The notes under the pieces are model-generated. The model was not told the DNA's origin. It did not search any database and saw nothing but the letters and a program-made list of their open reading frames with translations. Below are positions 41,187 through 48,647 of a stretch of 48,647 bases of DNA, piece after piece. The number at the start of each line of letters is the position of its first letter. Position 1 is the stretch's first letter. The stretch comes from Candidatus Omnitrophota bacterium (GTDB lineage Bacteria > Omnitrophota > Gorgyraeia > Duberdicusellales > 4484-171). The translations under genes were made by a program, and so were the position numbers. The DNA lies in the NCBI GenBank assembly GCA_023135905.1, contig JAGLSE010000012.1:1-48647 (forward strand), given 5' to 3'.

Positions 41187-42221
41187 TCAGAAATAAAAAG
41201 ACCTGGTGTTTTTTATATAGGTTTCAGTATTCTTAACTATCTTATTCATCATATCTATAACCTTGTGAGGATGATTACCAATTGCTGTTTCTCCTGAAAG
41301 AAGTAAATGGGTTGCACCGTCTAAAATAGCATTTGCCACATCACTTACCTCTGCTCTGCTCGGAAGAGAATCCGTAGTCATACTTTCAAGCATTTGAGTA
41401 GCTACAACAACAGGTTTTCCGGCCAAACAGCATTTTTTAATAATCTCTTTTTGGATAACAGGGACTTTATATATCGGAACACAAATACCTAAATCACCTC
41501 GAGCCACAATTATTCCGTCAGATTCCCCAATAATACTATCAATATTTCCTAAAGCTTCCTTGCTCTCTATTTTCGAATAAATCTTACATTCCGAATGTTT
41601 AGTCTTTACAATCTCTTTTAAAGATATTAAATCACCTTTATTCCTTACAAAGGATAGAGCAATATAATCAAGTTTATATTTTATAGCGACTTCAACATCT
41701 TTTTGATCTTTTAACGTCAAAGCTGAAAAATCTAAGTTTACCTCGGGTATATTGACTCCTTTATTATCCATTAATAATCCGGGAGTTACAGTTCTAACTC
41801 TCAATCGTTTTTTTTCTACTGTTTTTACCTTAACAACTACTTTACCGTCATTGATATATATTAAAGTGTCTTTTTTAAATCCCTTTAACGAACCTTCATA
41901 ATCAAAATAAATTTCTTCTTCTGTACCTAATATATTATCCTGAATTAAATAAAACTCTTTACCTTTCCTTAAATCAACAAAGTTTTTTAATTTACCAATA
42001 CGAATGCGATACCCCTCTAAATCCTGCATAATTTTAATAGACCGTTTCATCTTCCGATTCAAAACTCGGATAAGTTCTATTTTTTTAATATGGTCTGAAG
42101 TTGTTCCATGTGAAAAATTAAGACGAACCACGTCTAGACCGTTAATATACATTTTTCTCAAAATAGTCTCAGAACTACTGGAAGGACCTAATGTGGCAAT
42201 AATTTTTGTTTTCGGTATCAT
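41187..42221 (-). CDS. pyk: Pyruvate kinase lacking the C-terminal domain
   Basis: The 344-residue product has the pyruvate kinase catalytic A and B domains: KTKIIATLGPSSSSETIL, VRLNFSHGT, QDLEGYRIRIGKL, KIYSKIESKEALGNID, ARGDLGICVPIYKVPVIQK, VVVATQMLESMTTDSLPSRAEVSDVANAILDG and LLLSGETAIGNHP. It stops about 25 residues later, so the C-domain that binds allosteric effectors in most bacterial enzymes is absent (normal length about 470). I choose ATG at 42221; it overlaps the stop of the permease gene as ATGA, whereas the open frame further upstream lies within that gene. It converts PEP and ADP to pyruvate and ATP. Confidence 0.93.
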   Translation of the reverse strand: MIPKTKIIATLGPSSSSETILRKMYINGLDVVRLNFSHGTTSDHIKKIELIRVLNRKMKRSIKIMQDLEGYRIRIGKLKNFVDLRKGKEFYLIQDNILGTEEEIYFDYEGSLKGFKKDTLIYINDGKVVVKVKTVEKKRLRVRTVTPGLLMDNKGVNIPEVNLDFSALTLKDQKDVEVAIKYKLDYIALSFVRNKGDLISLKEIVKTKHSECKIYSKIESKEALGNIDSIIGESDGIIVARGDLGICVPIYKVPVIQKEIIKKCCLAGKPVVVATQMLESMTTDSLPSRAEVSDVANAILDGATHLLLSGETAIGNHPHKVIDMMNKIVKNTETYIKNTRSFYF

Positions 42222-44065
42222 AAATCTCTTCGCCTTGTGGATGACAATATTAACATCCTTAATCCCTCTTTTGTTTTCATTCTCATCCAATTTTTATAGA
42301 AATTATGTTCTCTTACAATTTGAGCTATAGCCATTAAACTTCGTAAATGAAAATTTCTTTCATCAATTGTTCCAGCAAGAACAAATGCGACTTCTACAGG
42401 TTTTTTATCCAAAGAAAAAATTATTCCTTTCCTTGCCCGAACCATAATAATACTAAATTTATGAAAACCTTCTACCACGATATGAGGCAAAGCCAACCCT
42501 TCTTCTAATACAGTAGTAGATTGCTCCTCTCTTTTTTCAAGTAAAATGTTTATATTCTCTTTCGGCATATTGAATTTTCTTGAAAAGGTTTCTGAAATTA
42601 AATCAAAAAACTCCTTCCTATCAATTTTTTCTTCTAAATCAAGAACATCACAATCTTCAATCAAATGATCAAATCTATCTTTAATTATATTATCTCTTGT
42701 CTGTAATATGCCCTTTAATTCATCTTCTAACGTATTATTTACAAATTCCTTAGCAGTCAGCCTCTCCACTAAATGCATTAGCGCGGATTGTCTTTTTAAT
42801 TTATTCGCATTGGAAATAAACCATATAAAACTTATAACAACAAATGAAATAGTTATAACTAAAGGAACTGCTCCCATCTCAAAAATCAAAAAGCTATAAG
42901 CAATAAGAGCGAATATCTGTATCCAAGGGTAAAACGGAGCTTTAAAACTAGGGCGATAATTTATAATTTTACTTTCTCTCATTATAATTACCGAAAGATT
43001 TACAAACATAAATAAAATAATCATAAGAGTAGATGCAGTTTTTACTAAATTCTCCAAATCTAAAAATAAAATTAGCACTAGCATGAATAAACCCGTTGAA
43101 ATTACCGATACATACGGTATCCCGGATTTTTTCAAAACTAAAGAAAATTTAGAAGGAAGAAGACCATCTTTGGCCATAGCAGACGGTACTCTTGAAGAAG
43201 AAAGTATTCCAGCATTAGCAGTGCTGAAAAAAGCTGTCATCGCTGATAAAGACATAATTATGCCAAACCAAAACCCTCCCAAACTTAAAGCGCCTTGTGT
43301 TAAAGGAGTACGAGTACTTAAAAACTCATTAGCCGGTAAAATACCCACAGTTATAGCAACACATAAAATATAAATTATTTGAACCACAAAAAATGATAAA
43401 AACATACCTATCGGAATAACCTTGGAAGGATTCTCTGTATCCTCAGCAATAGAAGCAACTTTAGTTAGTCCTCCATAACATATAAATACCATTCCTGCTA
43501 CTGAAAATATAGGTTTGATACCGTTTGATATGAAAGGAGAAAAATAATCAAAATTAACTTTCTTTATTCCAAAAACTATATACATCAAACAAGAAAAAAG
43601 CAAAAAACCTACCAATACATTCTGAAATCTAGCACTCACTTTAACACTAAAAAGGTTAATTAACGTAAAAATTATACAAAACGAAGCAGCTACAAGTTTT
43701 ATTTGAAAATAATCAACTGAAGGAACAAAATATTCTAAGAACATTCCTATACCAACCAAAGCAAACGCGCTTTTTAAAGCAATAGAAAACCAATTTGAGA
43801 GACCGCCAAAAATACCCATAAAAGGACCAAAACTGCGTTCTATAAAGAAATACGTTCCTCCACTCTTGGGCATAGCCGTGAGCAATTCTGATTGCGATAA
43901 AACAGATGGTATCATTAACATCCCTGCTATCAAATATGATATAATCATAGAAGGGCCTGCATATTTGTAAGCAACAACAGGCAAAATAAATAGTCCGGAG
44001 GAAATCATAGCACCGGAAGCTATACAAAATATATCCCATAAATTAAGTTTTCTTTTATGTATCAT
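42218..44065 (-). CDS. APC-family permease fused to a PTS EIIA (type 2) domain
   Basis: The 615-residue protein begins with a 12-helix APC permease: a start WDIFCIASGAMISSGLFILP (helix 1 with the GxxxSG-type substrate break), SGGTYFFIERSFGP, FICYGGLTKVASIAEDTENP and LSAMTAFFSTANAGILSSSRV. After about residue 440 a linker leads to an EIIA type-2 domain. The motif VLEEGLALPHIVV carries the His that is phosphorylated in this family, followed by VEVAFVLAG and HLRSLMAIAQIV. Such a domain probably lets the phosphotransfer state control transport. The gene overlaps pyk by 4 bp (ATGA). A TATAAT-like box at 44101-44096 lies upstream. The substrate, likely an amino acid, is unknown. Confidence 0.9.
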   Translation of the reverse strand: MIHKRKLNLWDIFCIASGAMISSGLFILPVVAYKYAGPSMIISYLIAGMLMIPSVLSQSELLTAMPKSGGTYFFIERSFGPFMGIFGGLSNWFSIALKSAFALVGIGMFLEYFVPSVDYFQIKLVAASFCIIFTLINLFSVKVSARFQNVLVGFLLFSCLMYIVFGIKKVNFDYFSPFISNGIKPIFSVAGMVFICYGGLTKVASIAEDTENPSKVIPIGMFLSFFVVQIIYILCVAITVGILPANEFLSTRTPLTQGALSLGGFWFGIIMSLSAMTAFFSTANAGILSSSRVPSAMAKDGLLPSKFSLVLKKSGIPYVSVISTGLFMLVLILFLDLENLVKTASTLMIILFMFVNLSVIIMRESKIINYRPSFKAPFYPWIQIFALIAYSFLIFEMGAVPLVITISFVVISFIWFISNANKLKRQSALMHLVERLTAKEFVNNTLEDELKGILQTRDNIIKDRFDHLIEDCDVLDLEEKIDRKEFFDLISETFSRKFNMPKENINILLEKREEQSTTVLEEGLALPHIVVEGFHKFSIIMVRARKGIIFSLDKKPVEVAFVLAGTIDERNFHLRSLMAIAQIVREHNFYKNWMRMKTKEGLRMLILSSTRRRDL

Positions 44066-44118
44066 AACTAATAAATAATATCATGCTTTATACCTATTAT
44101 AAAGTAATAAATATTTAT

Positions 44119-44160
44119 TTGATATTTTTTCTTTCAAAATTCTATAAAATGTGGTATAAC
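44119..44160 (+). promoter_or_regulatory. Promoter region of rpsU-rbp
   Basis: Two possible sigma-70 pairs overlap: TTGATA (44119-44124), 18 bp, TATAAA (44143-44148); and TTTCAA (44132-44137), 17 bp, TATAAC (44155-44160). Either would start transcription just before the rpsU ribosome binding site. Confidence 0.55.
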
Positions 44161-44183
44161 TATTCAAACATTAAGGAGGATAT

Positions 44184-44342
44184 ATGGCAGAAGTAAAAAT
44201 TGAGACTAGAGACGACTTTGAAAGAGCCTTAAGACGGTTTAGGACTCAGTGCAAAAAAGAAGGTATAGTTAAAAAGTTTAGGGAAAGGCAATATTACACA
44301 AAACCGTCACAAAAACGAAGGGAAAAACGTAAAAAACGTTAA
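44184..44342 (+). CDS. rpsU: Small ribosomal subunit protein bS21
   Basis: The 52-residue, highly basic protein matches bS21: start MAEVKIETRDDFERALRRFR, then KKEGIVKKFRERQYYTKPSQ and a KRREKRKKR tail. It is preceded by a very strong ribosome binding site (TTAAGGAGGATAT). bS21 sits near the anti-Shine-Dalgarno end of 16S rRNA and helps translation start. It forms an apparent operon with the RRM protein 47 bp downstream and is one of the only two plus-strand genes in the window. Confidence 0.95.
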   Translation: MAEVKIETRDDFERALRRFRTQCKKEGIVKKFRERQYYTKPSQKRREKRKKR

Positions 44343-44389
44343 TTCTCTATTATTTAGGTAAATATTTACGAATTAAGGAGAGTTTGAGA

Positions 44390-44668
44390 ATGGAAGACGA
44401 AAAAAAAGTATATCTGGGGAATTTAGAATTTGGATTAACTGAAGAAGACCTTCAAAAAAGTTTTGATGAAAAACATATAGCTGTTAAAGAAATTAAAATA
44501 ATTACAGATAAATTTTCGGGTAGATCTAAAGGTTTCGGATTTGCGGAATTTGATACACCTGAACTAGCTCAGCAAGCTATAGATGTTCTAAATGATTCCG
44601 AAATCAATGGTCGAAAGCTTCGTGTAAGTAAAGCAAAGAAGATGGCACCAAGAAACGATTTCAGATAA
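44390..44668 (+). CDS. RRM-type RNA-binding protein (glycine-poor Rbp)
   Basis: The 92-residue single-RRM protein has RNP2 as VYLGNL at residues 7-12 and RNP1 as KGFGFAEF at 47-54. ATG at 44390 with AAGGAGAG upstream is preferred over a TTG at 44384. Bacterial proteins of this type are RNA chaperone-like and often cold-induced; in cyanobacteria rbp genes are commonly linked to rpsU, as here. It lacks the Gly-rich tail of some relatives and ends KKMAPRNDFR. Confidence 0.93.
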   Translation: MEDEKKVYLGNLEFGLTEEDLQKSFDEKHIAVKEIKIITDKFSGRSKGFGFAEFDTPELAQQAIDVLNDSEINGRKLRVSKAKKMAPRNDFR

Positions 44669-44700
44669 TTTATTCAAATCTTAATTAAAAAATAAAAAAA

Positions 44701-44733
44701 AGGTAAGTAAAAATGTTTTACTTACCTTTTTTT
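44701..44733. terminator. Bidirectional intrinsic terminator between rbp and addB
   Basis: A perfect 12-bp stem (AGGTAAGTAAAA, loop ATG, TTTTACTTACCT) is followed by a T-run and preceded by an A-run. It can stop transcripts from both directions: rpsU-rbp on the plus strand and addAB on the minus strand. Confidence 0.9.
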
Positions 44734-44785
44734 ATTAAAATTTTAAAACTTAAATGTGACTATTACTAAATACAACATACTTTTT

Positions 44786-47608
44786 TTATCGACAAAGCAA
44801 TACAAAAGGACAAACCTCACACTGCCTATCCTGCTTTATTGGCTTAAAGCTTATATTAATATCAAATAATTCAGAAAAAACTAGATCCAGTGCATCCATA
44901 CATATAGCCATAACTTCTTCTTTCTGAGAAAAATCTCCATCGAAAATAAAAGGTGTTCTTTTTAAAGACCTAATATTATATAATTCCGCGTTTACATCGC
45001 ATTCAGGGTAATTCTGTGAAATAAAATAGTAGTAAATTGGTAATTGAAAAGACCTAATATTCTCTTTAATTGAAGGAATATTCATCTCCATTTTTAAAAG
45101 TGATTTTAAGTTTTTTGGAGAAATATTACTACCTCCAGTCTTATAATCTAGGACTCTAATACTTTTAGCCCCAAATTGATCAATTCTATCTACGGTATAT
45201 ATAAATTTCACTTCTTTATCTGTTAATTTCATAATTCCGTCAGCTCTATCTTCTAAACAAATTAATTTTGTAACATTCCGAATACGTTCATTTATAAGAA
45301 ACTTCTCAAGTCTTTGAACCATAATTTTTTTTAAAAGAAAAGCATCTGATCTCATTCTCCTAGCTAATATTTTTCCAAATTTTTCGTCCATAACTTTAAA
45401 AAAATATTTTTCGAAATTTTTGTCTATATTCGGTTTTATCCCTATAAATCTTTGGAATGTATCTTCTAATAATTCATGAATAAATGTTCCAATATGGGAG
45501 GCATTGGGTTCTTCTAACAAATCCTCACTTTCCTTAAATCCTAATACATACTGATAATAAAATTTTAGCGAACACCTAAGATATGTACTGATTCTTGTCG
45601 CGGAATATTTAGATTTCTTTAAAAATTCAACCATGTCAACGGTCTTCCGGATATTTAAATATTCAGTTATCACTTTAAAAGAAAAAGAAGCTTTAGGCAT
45701 ACTAACAACATTTATTTTTTTTAACCTTTTCTGTTTATCCCATAATAATTCTTCAATAAACCGACTTTTCTCTTTTTCCTGATTTTCTTCATATATAAAA
45801 TAAATATTTTTTGCAGAATCAATTAAACGCCTAAATTGGTATCTCTGTATCTCTTCTGACTTCTCTAACCGGTTTAATCCTAAATTCAGCATAACTTCCC
45901 GAGGAATTAATGGTTCAAGAATTTTCAGTTTAGGCATTACTCCTTCGTTCATATCCATAATAATTACATTCTCGAAATTAAGTGAACGGGTCTCAAGAGG
46001 ACCTAAAACCTGTATTCCTTGAAGGGGTGAACCAATAAATGAAATTTTATCTCTTTCTAATATTTTAATAAAAATATCCCAAATATCACTACTATTGAAT
46101 TTCTCATTTTTAAAAGAATAACATCTAAACACATCTATTCTTCCATATAATTTATCTATAGCCTTTATATTTAGAGGTGATTTTAAAACCATAGGCTGTT
46201 TACTTAAAATATTAATCATAAGACTAAGCGATTGAGCTAAACTATAAAAATCCACTAAATCTTCCCAGACAATAAAAAATAGTCGATGAATCTCTTTAAC
46301 ATAGTTAGTACACTCTTCTAAAGTTATATCTATATTAATATTTTTAAGTGTATTACAAACAAGTTGATATATTTTTTTTTCATCCTCAATTTCAGATAAA
46401 CTTGCAAAAAGACTACCACCAATAGTACTGTCTTCTTTACCTTTAAGAACATCTTCTATCTTATGTGCTATTACCCTAATGATGACTAAATCAATCCCTA
46501 AATTACAATTTTTAACAAAAGGGTGCATCACAAGATTTAAATAATCTTTAGCATAATACTTACCATCCTTTTTACTTTCTTGTGCCTTATGAAGAAATTC
46601 ACACAAAGAGAATATAGATGTTCTTTTAAAAGGATATCCCATAGACACATTCAAATCATCTTCGCTTGATGATATTTCTGCAAGAAGAGGTATCAAAGCT
46701 TCCGGCTGAGGAACTAATATAACCGTATTATCCTTATTCTTAATCTTATCATTCAATATTTTATGAACTAAACATACTTGAGAATGAATATCAAATCCCT
46801 GATAAAGAGAAAAATCAATATTATCCTTATCAATTTTATAAGATTTAATTTTACATCCCAACTTTAAAGAAGTATCCTTTAAAACAGACCACTCATCTTC
46901 TGATCCCTGAAATAAGCAGTATCCTTTGCCGGTATTATGAACAGATTTAATGATTTTTTGTTCAGTTTTGTGAAGATAAAAAAAATTACAAAAAAGTATA
47001 GAATCAAATTCTTTAAAATCTGTATTTATGACCATCTCTGAAGCTTTTAAATATTTCATGCCTAACGAATATATACCTTTTTCTCTCAAAGCATTATTAA
47101 AAGCTATCCTTAAAGATATGATATATTCTAACAATCTATTGATATTAGGCGGGATTTCATATCCGATTGAAGCACTTTTTTCAATATGAAGCAAATTATT
47201 ATTATCAATATCTTCCTGATCAAGCTGATCAATAAAAGAAACAATTTCCCTCGCCCAAGGAAGAAAACTAGCAAAAGAATCTCTACCTTTTACGAAATCC
47301 GGAATTATTTTTCTTGCCATATTATAAATTAAAAAACATAGTTCTAAATTATCTATGTCTGGAAAAGATTTATCACTTATAATAATATAATTAACTAACT
47401 CAGGCATCGTAAAAATTTGAGGAGGAATAAAACATTTTTTAATCCTCTTCGACAATTCTCTCCTTAAAAATAAACCAGGCCTTTTACCTCCAAAAACACA
47501 TAAAATCCTACTGAAATCATGGTTGTTATTCGAAAATTCCTCAATTATAAAATCAGAAAGCCTACTTATAAAATTCTCATTAAAGTTATATGTTATTATT
47601 TTATCCAT
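44786..47608 (-). CDS. addB: AddB-like helicase-nuclease subunit with Fe-S nuclease domain
   Basis: The 940-residue protein resembles the AddB subunit of double-strand-break repair enzymes. The N-terminal helicase-like part (SRILCVFGGKRPGLFLRREL) lacks a normal Walker A, as in AddB, which is an inactive helicase. A later block reads VLGPLETRSLNFENVIIMDMNEG. The C-terminal PD-(D/E)XK nuclease shows YLRCSLKFYYQYVLGF, RVLDYKTGG and QLPIYYYF, ending CEVCPFVLLC. The Cys of YLRC plus three Cys at the end make the Fe-S cluster ligands typical of AddB. The addA-like gene precedes it with a 103-bp gap. Confidence 0.85.
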   Translation of the reverse strand: MDKIITYNFNENFISRLSDFIIEEFSNNNHDFSRILCVFGGKRPGLFLRRELSKRIKKCFIPPQIFTMPELVNYIIISDKSFPDIDNLELCFLIYNMARKIIPDFVKGRDSFASFLPWAREIVSFIDQLDQEDIDNNNLLHIEKSASIGYEIPPNINRLLEYIISLRIAFNNALREKGIYSLGMKYLKASEMVINTDFKEFDSILFCNFFYLHKTEQKIIKSVHNTGKGYCLFQGSEDEWSVLKDTSLKLGCKIKSYKIDKDNIDFSLYQGFDIHSQVCLVHKILNDKIKNKDNTVILVPQPEALIPLLAEISSSEDDLNVSMGYPFKRTSIFSLCEFLHKAQESKKDGKYYAKDYLNLVMHPFVKNCNLGIDLVIIRVIAHKIEDVLKGKEDSTIGGSLFASLSEIEDEKKIYQLVCNTLKNINIDITLEECTNYVKEIHRLFFIVWEDLVDFYSLAQSLSLMINILSKQPMVLKSPLNIKAIDKLYGRIDVFRCYSFKNEKFNSSDIWDIFIKILERDKISFIGSPLQGIQVLGPLETRSLNFENVIIMDMNEGVMPKLKILEPLIPREVMLNLGLNRLEKSEEIQRYQFRRLIDSAKNIYFIYEENQEKEKSRFIEELLWDKQKRLKKINVVSMPKASFSFKVITEYLNIRKTVDMVEFLKKSKYSATRISTYLRCSLKFYYQYVLGFKESEDLLEEPNASHIGTFIHELLEDTFQRFIGIKPNIDKNFEKYFFKVMDEKFGKILARRMRSDAFLLKKIMVQRLEKFLINERIRNVTKLICLEDRADGIMKLTDKEVKFIYTVDRIDQFGAKSIRVLDYKTGGSNISPKNLKSLLKMEMNIPSIKENIRSFQLPIYYYFISQNYPECDVNAELYNIRSLKRTPFIFDGDFSQKEEVMAICMDALDLVFSELFDINISFKPIKQDRQCEVCPFVLLCR

Positions 47609-47711
47609 ATTCTTTATTTTAATAATAATATTATTACTTAACTAATTTAAAAAAATTTACTTTCTCTACTATTGAACTATCGTATTTTAAAACAGTCCTA
47701 CTATTTTCAAT

Positions 47712-48647
47712 CTATTCCGAGTTTAAAACCTCCAGAAATGTAAAATCATCTAAATACAATATGAATCCTTTCACATATTTTTTCAAATAAATATTTTCTA
47801 CTATAGCCATATACTCTCGTATCTGTTCCTTGTGTTCATTTTCATTTTCTTTAGATATTTTATAATCAATTATAATTATTTCTTTATCTTTTATAATTAT
47901 CCGATCTATCCTTTTAGAATCCCCGTAAAAATTAACAAATTCTTTTTCACATTGAACATATCCGTCTTGAATATAAAAGAATTCTCTCAAAATCTTATTG
48001 TTCAACATTCTTTTAACATTTTTCAAATAATAAGCTATATTTTCAACTGTCGGATAATATATACTTATCTGGTTTAATACTTGTTCCATAAGTTTTTCAA
48101 TATTTTCATTATTACAATTACCTATTTTAGCTAAAATAGCATGATACAGATTACCTTCCAATATTTTATCATAATTTTTAATCTGTGATAAATCGCCAAA
48201 TTCGGTTTTAACTGTCTCTATCCAATTTTTGTATTTAGAGAAATCTAATTTTATAATACTTTGCATTTCTTTTTTATTTTTTATTTCATATACTTTTTTA
48301 TTTCCGCGTTCATTTAGGTCTTGGGGCACAATATAAAAAGCTTTATTATTCGAAGCTCCGCTTTTTTTCGGAATAAAAATATAAAGTTCAAATTTAGCTC
48401 TAGTTAGTGCTACATAAATATTGTTTAACTCATCAATACAAGCTTGTTTATAATTTTCAATATAAATTTTTTCTAATTCCAATGAATACTGTCTATGTTT
48501 TTGCGTGATACGAAAAAGATTCAATTTTTGTTCTTCGCCATGAACTACATATGAACTAGTACCGTTACCCCCAGTCACAGTATTTATATTCATCCGCAAA
48601 AACGGTACAATAACCACAGGAAACTCTAAACCCTTTGCTTTATGAAT
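47712..48647 (-). CDS. addA: AddA-like UvrD helicase-nuclease, C-terminal part (truncated by window edge)
   Basis: Read from the edge, the frame starts IHKAKGLEFPVVIVPFLRMN, the UvrD-family helicase motif V region (HxxKGLEFxxV). NNIYVALTRAKFELYIF follows as motif VI. The C-terminal part carries a PD-(D/E)XK nuclease pattern: GNLYHAIL near the middle, RIDRIIIKDKEIIIIDYKIS at the catalytic site, and EQIREYMAIVENIY. With addB downstream this should be the AddA subunit. The N-terminal two thirds are outside the window. I could not see the motif I-IV region. Confidence 0.85.
   Translation of the reverse strand: MHKAKGLEFPVVIVPFLRMNINTVTGGNGTSSYVVHGEEQKLNLFRITQKHRQYSLELEKIYIENYKQACIDELNNIYVALTRAKFELYIFIPKKSGASNNKAFYIVPQDLNERGNKKVYEIKNKKEMQSIIKLDFSKYKNWIETVKTEFGDLSQIKNYDKILEGNLYHAILAKIGNCNNENIEKLMEQVLNQISIYYPTVENIAYYLKNVKRMLNNKILREFFYIQDGYVQCEKEFVNFYGDSKRIDRIIIKDKEIIIIDYKISKENENEHKEQIREYMAIVENIYLKKYVKGFILYLDDFTFLEVLNSE

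Noticed and set aside
41196-41216. Terminator-like A/T-flanked hairpin at the pyk 3' end
   Set aside because: It lies within the last codons of pyk, the central pairing leaves almost no loop, and there is a mismatch.
42222-42290. Longer pyruvate kinase start, 69 bases upstream
   Set aside because: It would overlap the permease gene by 73 bp. The ATG at 42221 forms a clean ATGA junction and is where family similarity begins.
42708-43373. Plus-strand open frames within the permease gene
   Set aside because: They are antisense to a well-supported gene, with no ribosome binding sites.
1-48647. tRNA, rRNA or riboswitch genes
   Set aside because: I looked for T-loop words and cloverleaf-like stretches in all gaps and for typical riboswitch cores, and saw none I could support.

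Overview
The window is strongly AT-rich DNA packed with bacterial housekeeping genes, nearly all on the minus strand; only bS21 and a small RRM protein are on the plus strand. The gene set points to a Gram-negative-type, peptidoglycan-making, uncultured-type bacterium. The clues are an LpxL-like acyltransferase, many lipoprotein signals, a MurE with the DNPR motif typical of meso-diaminopimelate ligases, HD-GYP proteins, AddAB-type repair nucleases and short semi-conserved intergenic repeats. My best guess is the PVC/Omnitrophota neighbourhood, but this is inference from gene content and style, not a marker-gene placement.

Reading along the minus strand (right to left), the layout is as follows. 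An addA-like 3' part (cut by the window edge) and addB occupy 44.8-48.6 kb. The plus-strand rpsU-rbp pair, with a promoter and a shared terminator, lies at 44.1-44.7 kb. An APC permease fused to a PTS EIIA domain is translationally coupled to a short pyruvate kinase (41.2-44.1 kb). Next come split coaB and coaC, rmuC and a DUF167 gene (38.2-41.0 kb), a repeat-filled gap (37.8-38.2 kb), pgeF, a SurA-N-like lipoprotein, a membrane HD-GYP protein and a tiny lipoprotein (35.2-37.8 kb). A secreted-protein pseudogene with three in-frame stops and two orphan envelope proteins follow (33.7-35.1 kb). Then come truA, a lipoprotein, an MBL hydrolase, a Xer recombinase and a CCA-adding-type enzyme (29.4-33.6 kb), and the rbfA-nrnA-truB-ribF operon with a near-consensus promoter (26.2-29.4 kb).

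The core of the window is a full dcw (division and cell wall) cluster from 26.1 kb down to 4.6 kb: mraZ, a 63-residue Cys-containing protein, rsmH, an ftsL-like gene, ftsI, murE, murF, mraY, murD, ftsW, murG, a peptidase-MA-like secreted protein, murC, murB, ddl, ftsQ and a divergent ftsA. Where ftsZ normally follows ftsA there are instead a 637-residue protein and an HD-GYP protein that share the same N-terminal domain. A TTGACA-N17-TATATT promoter followed by three 10-bp-spaced GGA-core boxes precedes mraZ and looks like the MraZ autoregulatory site. After the cluster comes a lipid/glycan group: an MGDG-synthase-like glycosyltransferase, an LpxL-like acyltransferase, a family 2 glycosyltransferase, Pcm and a DUF368 undecaprenyl-phosphate translocase candidate. 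An IS transposase C-terminal remnant sits at the left edge.

The cell-wall genes cover the path from UDP-MurNAc-pentapeptide synthesis (murB, C, D, E, F, ddl) through lipid I/II (mraY, murG) to polymerisation and cross-linking (ftsW, ftsI), with the division scaffold (ftsL, ftsQ, ftsA). The most noteworthy non-textbook elements are the ftsZ-less tail of the dcw cluster with its paired shared-domain proteins, the permease-EIIA/pyruvate kinase pair, and several families of short-period or palindromic intergenic repeats.
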